Origin: JAWKWH01 sp041397625
Lineage (GTDB): Bacteria > Pseudomonadota > Alphaproteobacteria > Rhizobiales > Rhizobiaceae
Length of the DNA stretch: 64,000 nt
Assembly (NCBI GenBank): GCA_041397625.1
Contig: JAWKWH010000001.1
Coordinates: forward strand, 1,116,001 to 1,180,000
Reading direction: 5' to 3'
Positions 52,381-61,285 of the stretch are shown here, piece after piece. Below the pieces are notes generated by a model, which made no database searches, was not told the origin of the DNA, and saw only the letters and a list, made by a program, of their open reading frames with translations. Position 1 is the first letter of the stretch, and each line of letters starts with the position of its first letter. A program made the position numbers and the translations under genes.

Positions 52381-53031
52381 ATGGCAGAGCTTTCCAGTTT
52401 CCACGATGTACGCTTTCCGGTGGCGATCTCGTTCGGCGCCACCGGCGGACCGGAGCACCGCAACGAGATCGTGCGCCTGACATCGGGCGCAGAGAAGCGC
52501 AATGCGCGCTTTGCCCAGTCGCGCCGGCGTTTCGATGCCGGAACCGGACTGCGCTCGGCAGACGACCTGCACGAGGTCCTGTCGTTCTTCGAGGCGCGGC
52601 GCGGATCGCTGCACGCGTTCCGCTTTGCCGATCCTTTCGACATGAAGTCGTGCCGCCCCGACGAGACACCGCAGGCAACCGACCAGCCGATCGGCACCGG
52701 CGACGGCGCGACGGCCGATTTCCAGATTGCCAAGACCTATGGCGACGGCGCTGACGCCTATCGCCGCGACATCACCAAGCCGGTTGCCGGCACGGTGCTG
52801 GTCGCCGTCGACGGCGTGGCCAAGGCGGAAGGCGCCGATTTCAGCGTCGATCACCTGACGGGAATGGTCACTTTCGAGGCCGGTTCGGTTCCGGGCGCCG
52901 GAACGGCGGTGACGGCGGGTTACGAGTTCGACGTACCGGTACGCTTCGACACCGACCAGATCACGGCCGGCATCGCCTCGTTCAGGGCCGGCCGGATACC
53001 GGCGGTGCCGCTGGTCGAGGTGCGGCAATGA
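52381..53031 (+). CDS. GTA gp12 (DUF2460, distal tail protein)
   Basis: 216 residues, TIGR02217/DUF2460. FHDVRFPVAISFGATGGPEHRNEIV (split) and GLRSADDLHEVLSFFEARRGSLHAFRFADP (split) are diagnostic. Forms the ring joining the tail tube and the baseplate hub. Overlaps the hub gene by 4 nt. Confidence 0.9.
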   Translation: MAELSSFHDVRFPVAISFGATGGPEHRNEIVRLTSGAEKRNARFAQSRRRFDAGTGLRSADDLHEVLSFFEARRGSLHAFRFADPFDMKSCRPDETPQATDQPIGTGDGATADFQIAKTYGDGADAYRRDITKPVAGTVLVAVDGVAKAEGADFSVDHLTGMVTFEAGSVPGAGTAVTAGYEFDVPVRFDTDQITAGIASFRAGRIPAVPLVEVRQ

Positions 53032-53918
53032 CCGGGATACCGGCCGCGCTGGCGGCCCATCTCGACCAGCCGGTAACGACGCTTTGCAATTGCTGGCGGC
53101 TGACGCGCGCCGACGGCATGGCCTTCGGTTTCACCGATCACGACCGGCCGCTGGCCGTCGATGGCACCTCGTTCGCACCGCAAAGCGGCTTGTCGGGTTC
53201 GGAGGCGCGTCAGTCGCTCGGGCTGGCGCCGGACACGGTCGATGTCGCCGGCGCGCTGACCTCCGACCTGGTGACGGACGCCGACATCGATGCCGGCCTC
53301 TACGACCGTGCCGAGGTGGAGACGCTGCTGGTCAACTGGCGCGATCCGGCCGCCTTCACCACCATCTGCAAGGCGGTGATCGGGCGTATTACCCGCGCCG
53401 ACGGCCGGTTCACCGCCGAACTGGAAAGCCCTGATGCGGCCCTCGACCAGCCCAATGGGCGCTATTTCCGCAAGCGTTGCGACGCCGAACTGGGTGATGC
53501 CCGCTGCGGGTTCGATCTCGGCGGCAGCGGCTTTCACGGCGCCGGCACGGTAATGGCGGTCCGGGCCGGCAACATTGTCGAGGTCGACGGGCTTGCCGGC
53601 TTTGCCGATGGATGGTTTTCCGGCGGACGGATCGACTGGACCACCGGCACACTCACCGGCAGCGGCGCGACCGTGATCACCCACGAGGCGGATGACGCCG
53701 GCGTGGCGCTGACGCTCGACATCGGCAGTTGCGGCGAACCAGCCGTGGACGACGAATTCACCATCGTCGCCGGCTGTGACAAGCGTTTCGCAACCTGCAA
53801 AGGAAAGTTCAACAACGCGTTGAATTTCCGCGGCTTTCCGCACTTGCCCGGCAATGACGCGGCCTATGCCTATGTGCGCGACGGGCTGGTCTTCGACGGC
53901 GGACCGCTGGTGCCATGA
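53028..53918 (+). CDS. GTA gp13 (DUF2163 baseplate hub)
   Basis: 296 residues, TIGR02218/DUF2163 and GTA hub type. It carries closely spaced cysteine pairs, KRCDAELGDARCGFDL and VAGCDKRFATCKGKF, which in the R. capsulatus particle coordinate an iron-sulfur cluster. End of the molecule: FRGFPHLPGNDAAYAYVRDG. Overlaps the peptidase gene by 4 nt. Confidence 0.9.
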   Translation: MTGIPAALAAHLDQPVTTLCNCWRLTRADGMAFGFTDHDRPLAVDGTSFAPQSGLSGSEARQSLGLAPDTVDVAGALTSDLVTDADIDAGLYDRAEVETLLVNWRDPAAFTTICKAVIGRITRADGRFTAELESPDAALDQPNGRYFRKRCDAELGDARCGFDLGGSGFHGAGTVMAVRAGNIVEVDGLAGFADGWFSGGRIDWTTGTLTGSGATVITHEADDAGVALTLDIGSCGEPAVDDEFTIVAGCDKRFATCKGKFNNALNFRGFPHLPGNDAAYAYVRDGLVFDGGPLVP

Positions 53919-54382
53919 CATCTGCATCGAATGACGGGGTGCGCGCGGCGGTCGTCGCCGAGGCGCTGAGCTGGCTCGGCACGCCCTATCGTCACCAGGG
54001 CTGGAGCAAGCAGATAGGCTGCGACTGCCTGGGACTGGTGCGCGGCGTGTGGCGGGCGCTCTACGGCACGGAGCCGGAGACGCCGGGCGCCTATGCGCCC
54101 GACTGGGCCGAGGCGGGCGGAGACGACCGCCTGCTCGACGCGGCGCGGCGGCATCTCACCGAACTGCCGGCGAACGCCGCGCGGCCGGGCGATCTGCTGC
54201 TGTTCCGCTGGCGGCCGGCGATGGCGTGCAAGCATGCCGGTATCCTGATCGGCGAGGATCGTTTCGTGCACGCCTATCAGGGTCATGCGGTGCTCGCCTC
54301 GCCGCTGGTCAGCCAGTGGCGCCGGCGCATCGCCGTTGCGTTTTCCTTTCCTCCCCTCCCTGCAGAAAAGGCTGCGAACTGA
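53915..54382 (+). CDS. GTA gp14 (NlpC/P60 cell-wall peptidase)
   Basis: 155 residues. Catalytic Cys in QIGCDCLGLVRGVW and His in KHAGILIGEDRFVHAYQG, TIGR02219 family. Located at the tail tip, it would open recipient peptidoglycan during DNA delivery. Stop and the start of gp15 overlap by one base. Confidence 0.9.
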   Translation: MTSASNDGVRAAVVAEALSWLGTPYRHQGWSKQIGCDCLGLVRGVWRALYGTEPETPGAYAPDWAEAGGDDRLLDAARRHLTELPANAARPGDLLLFRWRPAMACKHAGILIGEDRFVHAYQGHAVLASPLVSQWRRRIAVAFSFPPLPAEKAAN

Positions 54383-57300
54383 TGGCGACCATCCTGCTGC
54401 AGGCGGCCGGCGGATTTCTCGGCGGACTGTTCGGCCCGATCGGCGCGACGATCGGCACCGCCGCCGGCGCGCTGGCCGGCTATGTCGCCGACCGGGCGCT
54501 GCTGCAAAGCACCAGGCACATCCACGGGCCGCGGCTGAGCGGGCCGAGGCCGCTCAACGCCGAGGAGGGCGCGCCGGTGCCGCGGCTCTACGGCACGGCG
54601 AGACTGGGCGCGACCGTGATCTGGGCGACGCGGTTCGAGGAGGTCCGGCAGACCAAGCGCCAGGGCTTCAAGGGCGGCCCGAAGGTGACGACCTATTCCT
54701 ATTTCGCCAACGCCGCCTTTGCGCTCTGCGAAGGCGAGATCGCCGGCATCCGCCGCGTCTGGGCCGACGGTAACGAGATCGATCGCGAACAGGTCGAACT
54801 GCGCATTCATACCGGCACCGAGGCGCAGCCGGTCGACCCGCTGGTCGAGGCGAAGCAGGGCAGCGGCAACACGCCGGCCTATCGCGGCATCGCCTATGCG
54901 GTGATCGAGCGTTTCGCGCTTGCCGATTACGGCAACCGCATCCCGCAGTTCCAGTTCGAGGTGATCCGGCCGGTCGGCAACTTCAACGATCGCATCAGGG
55001 CGGTGGTTCTGATACCCGGCGCGACGGAATTCGGACTGTCGCCGACACCTGTCAGCCGCATATCGTCGCTGCTCGGCGGGTTTTCCGACCTGGCGCCGGC
55101 GCCGCTGGCGGGCTCTGCGGTGAGCGTCAACCGCAGCGTGCTGTTCGCGCCGAGCGATCTTGCCGCATCGCTCGACGAGTTGCAGATGCTGTGCCCAAAC
55201 GTCGAGCACGTGGCGCTTTTGACCGCGTGGTTCGGCGACGACCTGCGTGCCGGTCAGTGCCGCATCCGGCCGATGGTGACCGACGCGGCGGCGCCGGCGG
55301 CCTCGGGACCGTGGACGGTGTCGGGCGAAACGCCGGCGAGCGCCGCGGAAGTCTCGCGCCACGACGGGGGCGCCGCCTTTGGCGGTACGCCCGCGGACCA
55401 GTCGGTGGTCGCGGCGATCGGCGAGTTGAAGGCGCGCGGCTACAAGGTCACGCTCTATCCGTTCGTGATGATGGACATACCCGCAGGCAGCGGGCTGCCC
55501 GATCCCTATGGCGACGCCGAGCAACCGGCTTATCCGTGGCGCGGGCGGATCACCTGCGACCCGGCGCAGGGCCGGCCCGGCACGGCCGACAAGACCGCCG
55601 CCGCCCGCGCCCAGGTAGATACCTTTTGCGGCGGCGCCGTGCCGGCGGAATTCCAGCAGCGGGCCGACACGGTCGACTTCAGCGGCGCAGCCGGCGAGTG
55701 GGGCTACCGACGCATGCTGTTGCACTACGCCAACCTCGCCGCGGTAGCCGGCGGCGTCGACGCCTTCCTGATCGGCTCGGAACTGCGCGGCCTGACGACG
55801 CTGCGCGACGAAGCGAACGCCTTTCCCTTCGTCGAGGCGCTTGTCCAGCTTGCCGGCGAGGTAAGCACCGTCCTCGGGCCGGAGACGTTGCTGACCTACG
55901 GCGCCGACTGGAGCGAATATTTCGGCCACCAGCCCGACGACGGCAGCGGCGACGTGTTCTTTCATCTCGACGCGCTGTGGGCCGCGTCGGCGATCGGCGC
56001 GGTCGGCATCGACAACTATCTGCCGCTGACCGACTGGCGCGATGCCGACTATGGCGGCGGGCATCCTGACGGGACGATCGGACCTTACGACCGAGAAGCG
56101 ATGCGCGCGGCGGTGGCCGGCGGCGAGCGCCACGACTGGTACTATGCAAGCCGATCCGACCGCGACGGCCGCATCCGCACGCCGATCACCGATGGCGCCT
56201 ACGGCAAGCCGTGGGTGTTCAGGCCGAAGGACCTCGCCGGCTGGTGGCGGAACCAGCACTATGACCGGATCGGCGGCGTCGAGGCGGCAACGCCGACGGC
56301 CTGGGTGCCGCAGTCGAAGCCGATCTGGTTCACCGAACTTGGTTGCGCGGCGGTGGACAAGGGGCCGAACCAGCCCAACGTCTTCCTCGATCCGAAATCG
56401 TCGGAAAGCGCCAAGCCGTATTTTTCAGATGGCGGGCGCAACGACCTGGCGCCGCGCCGCTTCCTGGAGGCGCATTATCGCCACTGGGACGAAAACGAGC
56501 CCGGTTTCTCTGAGACCCATAATCCGCTGTCCGCGGTCTATGGCGAACGCATGGTCGATCTCACGCGCATCTATGCCTGGGCCTGGGATGCGCGGCCGTT
56601 TCCGGCCTTTCCGCTGAAGACCGGCCTGTGGGCCGACGGCGAGAACTGGCTGACCGGCCACTGGCTCACCGGCAGGCTGTCGCAGGCGGCGCTCGGCGAC
56701 GTGATTGACGCCATCCTCGCCGATCACGGCCTGCCGCCGGCCGACACGACCCATGTCGACGGGGTGCTTGCGGGCTATGTGACCGACGACGCCGGCTCGG
56801 CACGTGCCGCGCTCGAACCGCTGATCGACCTGTTCGGCCTCGCCGCCCACAGGCAGGACGGGGCGCTGCGGTTCTTTGCCGAGAACCTGCCGCCGGAGCC
56901 GGCCGACGAGCCGGGCGATCTCGTCGCCGATGGCGATGAAGACATCATGCGCTCGACACGGCTGCCGGATCACGAGCTGGCAAGCGAACTGGTGCTGCAC
57001 TTTCGCGATCCCATGCAGGAATACCGCGCCGTCTCCGCCCGCCGCCTGGCCGATCCGGGCCTGGGCGGGGACCGGCGCCAGCACGCCATCGCGTTTCCGG
57101 GGACGATGGAGCCCGGGCAGGCCGAGGCGCTTGCCGCCGGCTGGCTCAGGCGGCAGTGGGCCGGGCGCGACAGCGCCGGCTTTCAGCTTCCGGCCTCGGC
57201 GCGCCGGTTCGCGCCGGGAAGCGTGCTGCGGCTTCCCCATTGTGCCGGCGAAGGCGAGTTCATCATCACCGGTATCGACGACGGGCTGACCCGCGCGATC

Positions 57301-58323
57301 GAGGCGCGGCGGATCAGACGCTTGCCGCCCTTTCCCGACCGGGCGGCACTGCCCCCCGGCGATGGCGCGATTGCCGCCGACACGATGCCGCTCGCCCTGT
57401 TCCTCGACCTGCCGATCACCGGCCCGGGCATCGAGCCGCAATCGCAATTGCGTGTGGCGGCGTGGGGCGAACCCTGGCGCACGCAGGTTGTCTCGGTTTC
57501 GCCTGAGGAAAGCGGCTTTGCCGACCGCACGACGATTGCTCAGCCGGCGGTGGTCGGCCTGCTGGAAACAACACTGCCGGCGGCACCCTCGGGACGGGAG
57601 GACCGGGCGAACACGGTGGCGATCCGTCTGATCGATGGCGAATTTGAAAGTGTGACGCGTCTGCGGATGCTGAACGGCGCCAATGCGCTGGCGGTCCGGT
57701 CGACCGGCGGCGCCTGGGAGATCCTGCAGTTCGAGACGGCAGAAGAGGTGGCTGCCTCGAGCTGGCGGCTGACCGGCCTTTTGCGCGGTCAGCTTGGCAC
57801 CGAGGATGCGGCGGCCGCCGGCAGCCCGGTCGGCGCCTTCGCCGCTCTGCTCGATGACGCGGTCGTGCCGGCGGGCCTGCTCGGCTCCGAGATCGGATTG
57901 CAGCTCAACTGGCGCGTGGCACCCTCCGGCCTGCTGCTGTCGGAAGCGACGGCGGCAGGCTGGAGCGGCGTCGGCGGCGTGCGGGCGCTGACGCCGCTGT
58001 CGCCCGTACATCTCAGCGGCGCGAGACTGCCGGGCGGCGATTACGGTTTTTCCTGGGTCAGGCGCGGGCGCGTCGACGCCGACAGCTGGCTTGGTCCCGA
58101 CATCCCGCTTGGCGAAGCCTCGGAACTCTATGCCGTGCGGGTGCTGCGCACCGACGGAACGCTGGTGCGCGAGGCGGCGCCGACATCGCCCGAATGGGTC
58201 TACGCTGCGGCGGATATTGCCGCCGATTTCCCCGCGCCGTCCGAGTTCGACCTGGCGGTCAGCCAGGTGAGCGTAGCGGTCGGCCCCGGGATCGTGGCCA
58301 TGGAGCGGTTTTCGACGGTCTGA
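54382..58323 (+). CDS. GTA gp15 (tail tip / host-specificity megaprotein)
   Basis: 1313 residues from ATG 54382, the usual length for this protein. N-terminal glycine-rich hydrophobic region (GGFLGGLFGPIGATIGTAAGALAGY) and GTA/phage-tail domain RLYGTARLGATVIWATRF; around residues 430-740 the GTA TIM-barrel-like domain with SELRGLTTLRDEANAFPFVEALVQLA (split) and IWFTELGCAAVDKGPNQPN; C-terminal putative phage-tail and beta-rich domains (LTGLLRGQLGTEDA). Contacts the host cell surface and, through the barrel domain, may cleave wall glycans. Confidence 0.92.
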   Translation: MATILLQAAGGFLGGLFGPIGATIGTAAGALAGYVADRALLQSTRHIHGPRLSGPRPLNAEEGAPVPRLYGTARLGATVIWATRFEEVRQTKRQGFKGGPKVTTYSYFANAAFALCEGEIAGIRRVWADGNEIDREQVELRIHTGTEAQPVDPLVEAKQGSGNTPAYRGIAYAVIERFALADYGNRIPQFQFEVIRPVGNFNDRIRAVVLIPGATEFGLSPTPVSRISSLLGGFSDLAPAPLAGSAVSVNRSVLFAPSDLAASLDELQMLCPNVEHVALLTAWFGDDLRAGQCRIRPMVTDAAAPAASGPWTVSGETPASAAEVSRHDGGAAFGGTPADQSVVAAIGELKARGYKVTLYPFVMMDIPAGSGLPDPYGDAEQPAYPWRGRITCDPAQGRPGTADKTAAARAQVDTFCGGAVPAEFQQRADTVDFSGAAGEWGYRRMLLHYANLAAVAGGVDAFLIGSELRGLTTLRDEANAFPFVEALVQLAGEVSTVLGPETLLTYGADWSEYFGHQPDDGSGDVFFHLDALWAASAIGAVGIDNYLPLTDWRDADYGGGHPDGTIGPYDREAMRAAVAGGERHDWYYASRSDRDGRIRTPITDGAYGKPWVFRPKDLAGWWRNQHYDRIGGVEAATPTAWVPQSKPIWFTELGCAAVDKGPNQPNVFLDPKSSESAKPYFSDGGRNDLAPRRFLEAHYRHWDENEPGFSETHNPLSAVYGERMVDLTRIYAWAWDARPFPAFPLKTGLWADGENWLTGHWLTGRLSQAALGDVIDAILADHGLPPADTTHVDGVLAGYVTDDAGSARAALEPLIDLFGLAAHRQDGALRFFAENLPPEPADEPGDLVADGDEDIMRSTRLPDHELASELVLHFRDPMQEYRAVSARRLADPGLGGDRRQHAIAFPGTMEPGQAEALAAGWLRRQWAGRDSAGFQLPASARRFAPGSVLRLPHCAGEGEFIITGIDDGLTRAIEARRIRRLPPFPDRAALPPGDGAIAADTMPLALFLDLPITGPGIEPQSQLRVAAWGEPWRTQVVSVSPEESGFADRTTIAQPAVVGLLETTLPAAPSGREDRANTVAIRLIDGEFESVTRLRMLNGANALAVRSTGGAWEILQFETAEEVAASSWRLTGLLRGQLGTEDAAAAGSPVGAFAALLDDAVVPAGLLGSEIGLQLNWRVAPSGLLLSEATAAGWSGVGGVRALTPLSPVHLSGARLPGGDYGFSWVRRGRVDADSWLGPDIPLGEASELYAVRVLRTDGTLVREAAPTSPEWVYAAADIAADFPAPSEFDLAVSQVSVAVGPGIVAMERFSTV

Positions 58324-58367
58324 ACGACCGGACACGAACAGTTTCCCGAAGTAAAATGGAGAATGAC

Positions 58368-58574
58368 ATGACGACGTCCAAACCCTGGTATCTGTCCAAG
58401 ACCATCTGGGCATCGCTGGTGACGATCGCCACGGCGACCGCCGGCCTGACCGGTATTCCGGTCGGCGCGATCGACAATGCGGCGTTGACCGAGACGCTGA
58501 TCCAGGCGATCACCGCCATTTCCGGCCTGATCGCCATCTTCGGCCGCCTGTCGGCAAGAGATCAGATCGGCTGA
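58368..58574 (+). CDS. Holin-like small membrane protein
   Basis: 68 residues from ATG 58368 with GGAG at seven nt; ATG 58356 adds four residues. Begins KPWYLSKTIWASLVTIATATAGLTG, one transmembrane helix, then a second hydrophobic stretch ITAISGLIAIFGRLSARDQI. The SKTIW start and GLIAIFGR end are those of small phage holin-like proteins. It follows the GTA tail-tip gene by 44 nt, so it may release particles. Confidence 0.6.
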   Translation: MTTSKPWYLSKTIWASLVTIATATAGLTGIPVGAIDNAALTETLIQAITAISGLIAIFGRLSARDQIG

Positions 58575-58633
58575 ACGACGCAGAACATGTCCGTTCATTT
58601 GGTGTTCAGCCAAAATGCCGTAAAAGAACGGTC

Positions 58634-58933
58634 ATGAGCACGAACCGCATCTTCAAGACCCTGCTGGCCGCCGCCCTGGCGGCCGGTATCGGCATGCCCG
58701 GCGCCCAGGCCGGCCCGCCGCCGGCGGCGGCGCCTTCGGTGCCGGAGCTTGTATATGAGGCAGCGGCGGATTGCTACACGGTCGGCCAGGCGGTGGCGGC
58801 CCAGAACGGCGGCCAGCTTGCCGCGGCCAGACAGGCCAAGCGCGGCGGCCGGAATGTCTGCGTGATCGTGGTTCTCATTCCGGCCAAGAACGGCCAGCGT
58901 GGCCGGCGCCAGGAATTCATCGTTCCGCAATAG
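58634..58933 (+). CDS. Small exported protein, unknown
   Basis: 99 residues. Signal peptide IFKTLLAAALAAGIGMPGAQA, then a proline/alanine linker and a compact domain with two cysteines (AADCYTVGQAVAAQNGGQ, RNVCVIVVLIPAKNGQRG). No family recognised. A GTTCA-N6-GTTCA direct repeat lies shortly upstream (see findings). Confidence 0.65.
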   Translation: MSTNRIFKTLLAAALAAGIGMPGAQAGPPPAAAPSVPELVYEAAADCYTVGQAVAAQNGGQLAAARQAKRGGRNVCVIVVLIPAKNGQRGRRQEFIVPQ

Positions 58934-58948
58934 GGATTGCACGCACGG

Positions 58949-58977
58949 TTCAAACGCGGCGCAAATCGGTTCATAAT
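58949..58977 (+). promoter_or_regulatory. Candidate promoter of the two-component pair
   Basis: TTCAAA (58949-58954), 17-nt spacer, CATAAT (58972-58977), about 28 nt before the response-regulator ATG. Two GGTTCA hexamers (58947-58952 and 58968-58973), 21 bp apart or two helical turns, straddle it and could bind the regulator itself. Confidence 0.5.
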
Positions 58978-59004
58978 GCCGACAGCCACAACGCCGGAGG
59001 TACG

Positions 59005-59670
59005 ATGCGAATACTGGTTGTCGAAGACGACAAGGATCTCAACCGGCAGATCTGCGAGGCGCTGACGGACGCCGGCTACGTCGTCGACACGGCCCATGAC
59101 GGCGAGGAAGGCCATTTCCTCGGCGACACCGAGCCCTATGACGCCGTGGTGCTGGATATCGGCCTGCCGCAGATGGACGGAATCAGCATCCTCGAGCGCT
59201 GGCGTCGCGACGGCCACGCGACACCGGTTCTGATCCTGACGGCGCGCGACCGCTGGAGCGACAAGGTCTCCGGCATCGATGCCGGCGCCGACGACTATGT
59301 CACCAAGCCGTTCCACATCGAGGAAGTGCTGGCGCGGGTGCGGGCGCTGATACGCCGCGCCGCCGGCCACGCCTCCTCGGAGCTTTCCTGCGGCCCGCTG
59401 CGGCTCGATACCCGAACATCCAAGGCCGACGTCGACGGCACGCCGCTGAAGCTCACCTCGCACGAGTTCCGTCTGCTTGCCTATCTCATGCATCATACCG
59501 GCGAGGTGATCTCGCGCACCGAACTGGTCGAACACCTCTATGACCAGGATTTCGATCGCGATTCCAACACGATCGAGGTCTTCGTCGGGCGCTTGCGCAA
59601 GAAGATGGGCGTCGACCTGATCGAGACGGTGCGCGGCATGGGGTATCGCCTGCGCGAGCCGGAGGCCTGA
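59005..59670 (+). CDS. OmpR/PhoP-family response regulator
   Basis: 221 residues from ATG 59005 (GGAGG). Receiver domain: acidic pocket VVEDDKDL, phosphoacceptor Asp51 (VLDIGLPQMDG), Thr79 and Lys101 (YVTKPFH). C-terminal winged helix with LTSHEFRLLAYLMHH, SNTIEVFVGRLRKK and ETVRGMGYRL. Resembles FeuP/PhoP-type regulators of rhizobia; the exact orthologue is not assigned. The partner kinase follows after 4 nt. Confidence 0.9.
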   Translation: MRILVVEDDKDLNRQICEALTDAGYVVDTAHDGEEGHFLGDTEPYDAVVLDIGLPQMDGISILERWRRDGHATPVLILTARDRWSDKVSGIDAGADDYVTKPFHIEEVLARVRALIRRAAGHASSELSCGPLRLDTRTSKADVDGTPLKLTSHEFRLLAYLMHHTGEVISRTELVEHLYDQDFDRDSNTIEVFVGRLRKKMGVDLIETVRGMGYRLREPEA

Positions 59671-59674
59671 ATGC

Positions 59675-61144
59675 GTGTCCGGAAAATCATCCGAGCGCCG
59701 GCCCATGCCGGTTTTCGGACCGGACATTGACGCGGCGTCGCGCCGGACGGGCCGGACCGGGGCGCGGCACATGACCTTCTCGCTGCGGTCGCTGGCGTTT
59801 CGTGTCGTCAGCCTCTCCACGATCCTGGCCATCGTGGCGCTTTTTGCCATCGCCACGGTGATCTCTACCCTTTACGAAAACCGCGCCGAGCGCGATTTCG
59901 ACAACATCCTGAGAGCGCGGCTGTTCGTGCTGCTCGGCGCTGTCGGCCTGTCGGAAAGCGGCGGACTGGAAGGGACGCCCAATCTCGGCGATCTCGGCTT
60001 CATCGAACCCGATTCGGGCTACTACTGGGAGGTCGCGCCGCTGACCGATGCGATCCCCGAGCGGCTGCGTTCGCCGTCGATGACCGGCGACGTCGCCGTC
60101 GTTCCCGTGGAAGACGCGCCTTTCGACCTGTCGTTCCAGCGCATCTACGAGGTTGACGGGCTGGCCGGCGAGCGCCTGCGGGTCGCGGAAACCGAGTTCA
60201 TCCTCGGCAACGACGACCAGGTGGCGCGGTTCCGCGTGATGGGCAACCTGACCAGGCTGCACGAAGAAACGGCACAGTTTCGCAACAGGCTCTACGCCTA
60301 TCTGGCGCTGTTTGGCGTCGGCATGATCATCATCAACGCCGGAGCCATCCTGTTCGGCCTGATGCCTCTCGGGCGAATCCGCTCGGCGCTTGCCAATATC
60401 CGCGAGGGCCGGGCCGAACGGCTCGACGGCGATTTTCCGCCCGAGATCGAACCGCTGGCCGCCGAGACGAACGCGCTGATCGACAACAATCGCAAGATCG
60501 TCGAGCGCTACCGCACCCAGGTCGGCAATCTGGCGCATTCGCTGAAGACGCCGCTGGCGGTGATCACCAACGAAGGCCGTGCCGACGGCGGCAGGCGCGG
60601 CGCGCTGATCGCCGATCAGGCAACCGCCATGCGCCGGCAGATCGACCACTATCTGCAGCGCGCCCGCATCGCCGCACAGCGCGACACGATCGTCTTCCGC
60701 ACCGACCTTGGCGAGCCGCTCGCCCGCATGGTGCGGGTCATGGACAAGCTCCATCCCGACAAGGACTTCTCTCTCGTGGCGCCAGCCGACGGCCTGGTAT
60801 TCGCCGGCGAGCGCGAGGATCTGGAGGAAATCGTCGGCAACCTGCTGGAAAATGCGTCGAAATGGTCGCGCAGCCAGGTCGTCGTTGCCGCCGCGGCGGC
60901 TCCCCCGGCAAACGGCCATCCCCGCGTCACAATCACCATCGAGGACGACGGACCCGGCATTCCGGCCGAACAGGCCGCCGAGGCGATGAAGCGCGGCAAG
61001 CGGCTCGACGAGACCAAGCCCGGCACCGGGCTCGGATTGTCGATCGTCGCCGACCTTGCCTCCGAATATGGCGGCTCGCTCAACCTGGGCCGCTCCGACC
61101 TCGGTGGACTCAGGGCGGTCGTGCTGCTGCCGGGCGGAGGATAG
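59675..61144 (+). CDS. Sensor histidine kinase (PhoQ/FeuQ-type)
   Basis: 489 residues from GTG 59675; a start at ATG 59771 (457 residues) is also plausible. Two transmembrane helices (VVSLSTILAIVALFAIATVIST and ALFGVGMIIINAGAILFG) enclose a periplasmic sensor domain of about 160 residues, followed by a HAMP-like linker, HisKA with His288 in LAHSLKTPLAVI and HATPase motifs GNLLENASKW, EDDGPGIP and GTGLGLSIV. Cognate to the response regulator upstream. Confidence 0.9.
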   Translation: MSGKSSERRPMPVFGPDIDAASRRTGRTGARHMTFSLRSLAFRVVSLSTILAIVALFAIATVISTLYENRAERDFDNILRARLFVLLGAVGLSESGGLEGTPNLGDLGFIEPDSGYYWEVAPLTDAIPERLRSPSMTGDVAVVPVEDAPFDLSFQRIYEVDGLAGERLRVAETEFILGNDDQVARFRVMGNLTRLHEETAQFRNRLYAYLALFGVGMIIINAGAILFGLMPLGRIRSALANIREGRAERLDGDFPPEIEPLAAETNALIDNNRKIVERYRTQVGNLAHSLKTPLAVITNEGRADGGRRGALIADQATAMRRQIDHYLQRARIAAQRDTIVFRTDLGEPLARMVRVMDKLHPDKDFSLVAPADGLVFAGEREDLEEIVGNLLENASKWSRSQVVVAAAAAPPANGHPRVTITIEDDGPGIPAEQAAEAMKRGKRLDETKPGTGLGLSIVADLASEYGGSLNLGRSDLGGLRAVVLLPGGG

Positions 61145-61285
61145 AGCCGTGGATGTCGCGGCGAATCCGGCATTTCCTATCGCCGCAAAACCCCATAGAA
61201 GACGGTTGACGACTCGGCGCTCGGCCCCATTTCGGTCAAACGCGACGATTAACCGGAGGCCCAGCGTGGCGGGATTGGAGTTGGC

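Larger units (their letters stand above)
44026..58323 (+). mobile_element. Gene transfer agent (RcGTA-type) structural cluster
   Basis: Seventeen recognised head, packaging and tail genes plus one extra small gene, all on one strand and mostly overlapping by 1-11 nt. They lie in the order of the Rhodobacter capsulatus GTA: terS, terL, portal, gp3.5, protease, capsid, connector, adaptor, DUF3168, tail tube, GTA10, chaperone, tape measure, DUF2460, DUF2163 hub, NlpC/P60, tail tip. No integrase, repressor, replication gene or att repeat is present within or beside it, and base composition does not differ from the flanks. GTAs package random host DNA fragments rather than their own genome. Confidence 0.85.

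Noticed and set aside
54283..56259. 658-residue minus-strand reading frame opposite the GTA tail-tip gene
   Set aside because: Shadow frame caused by high GC at third positions; it lacks a ribosome site and any domain, while the plus frame is a full GTA gp15.
44026..58323. Interpretation as an ordinary prophage
   Set aside because: No integrase, repressor, replication genes, tRNA-adjacent att repeats or compositional break; the gene set and order are those of RcGTA.
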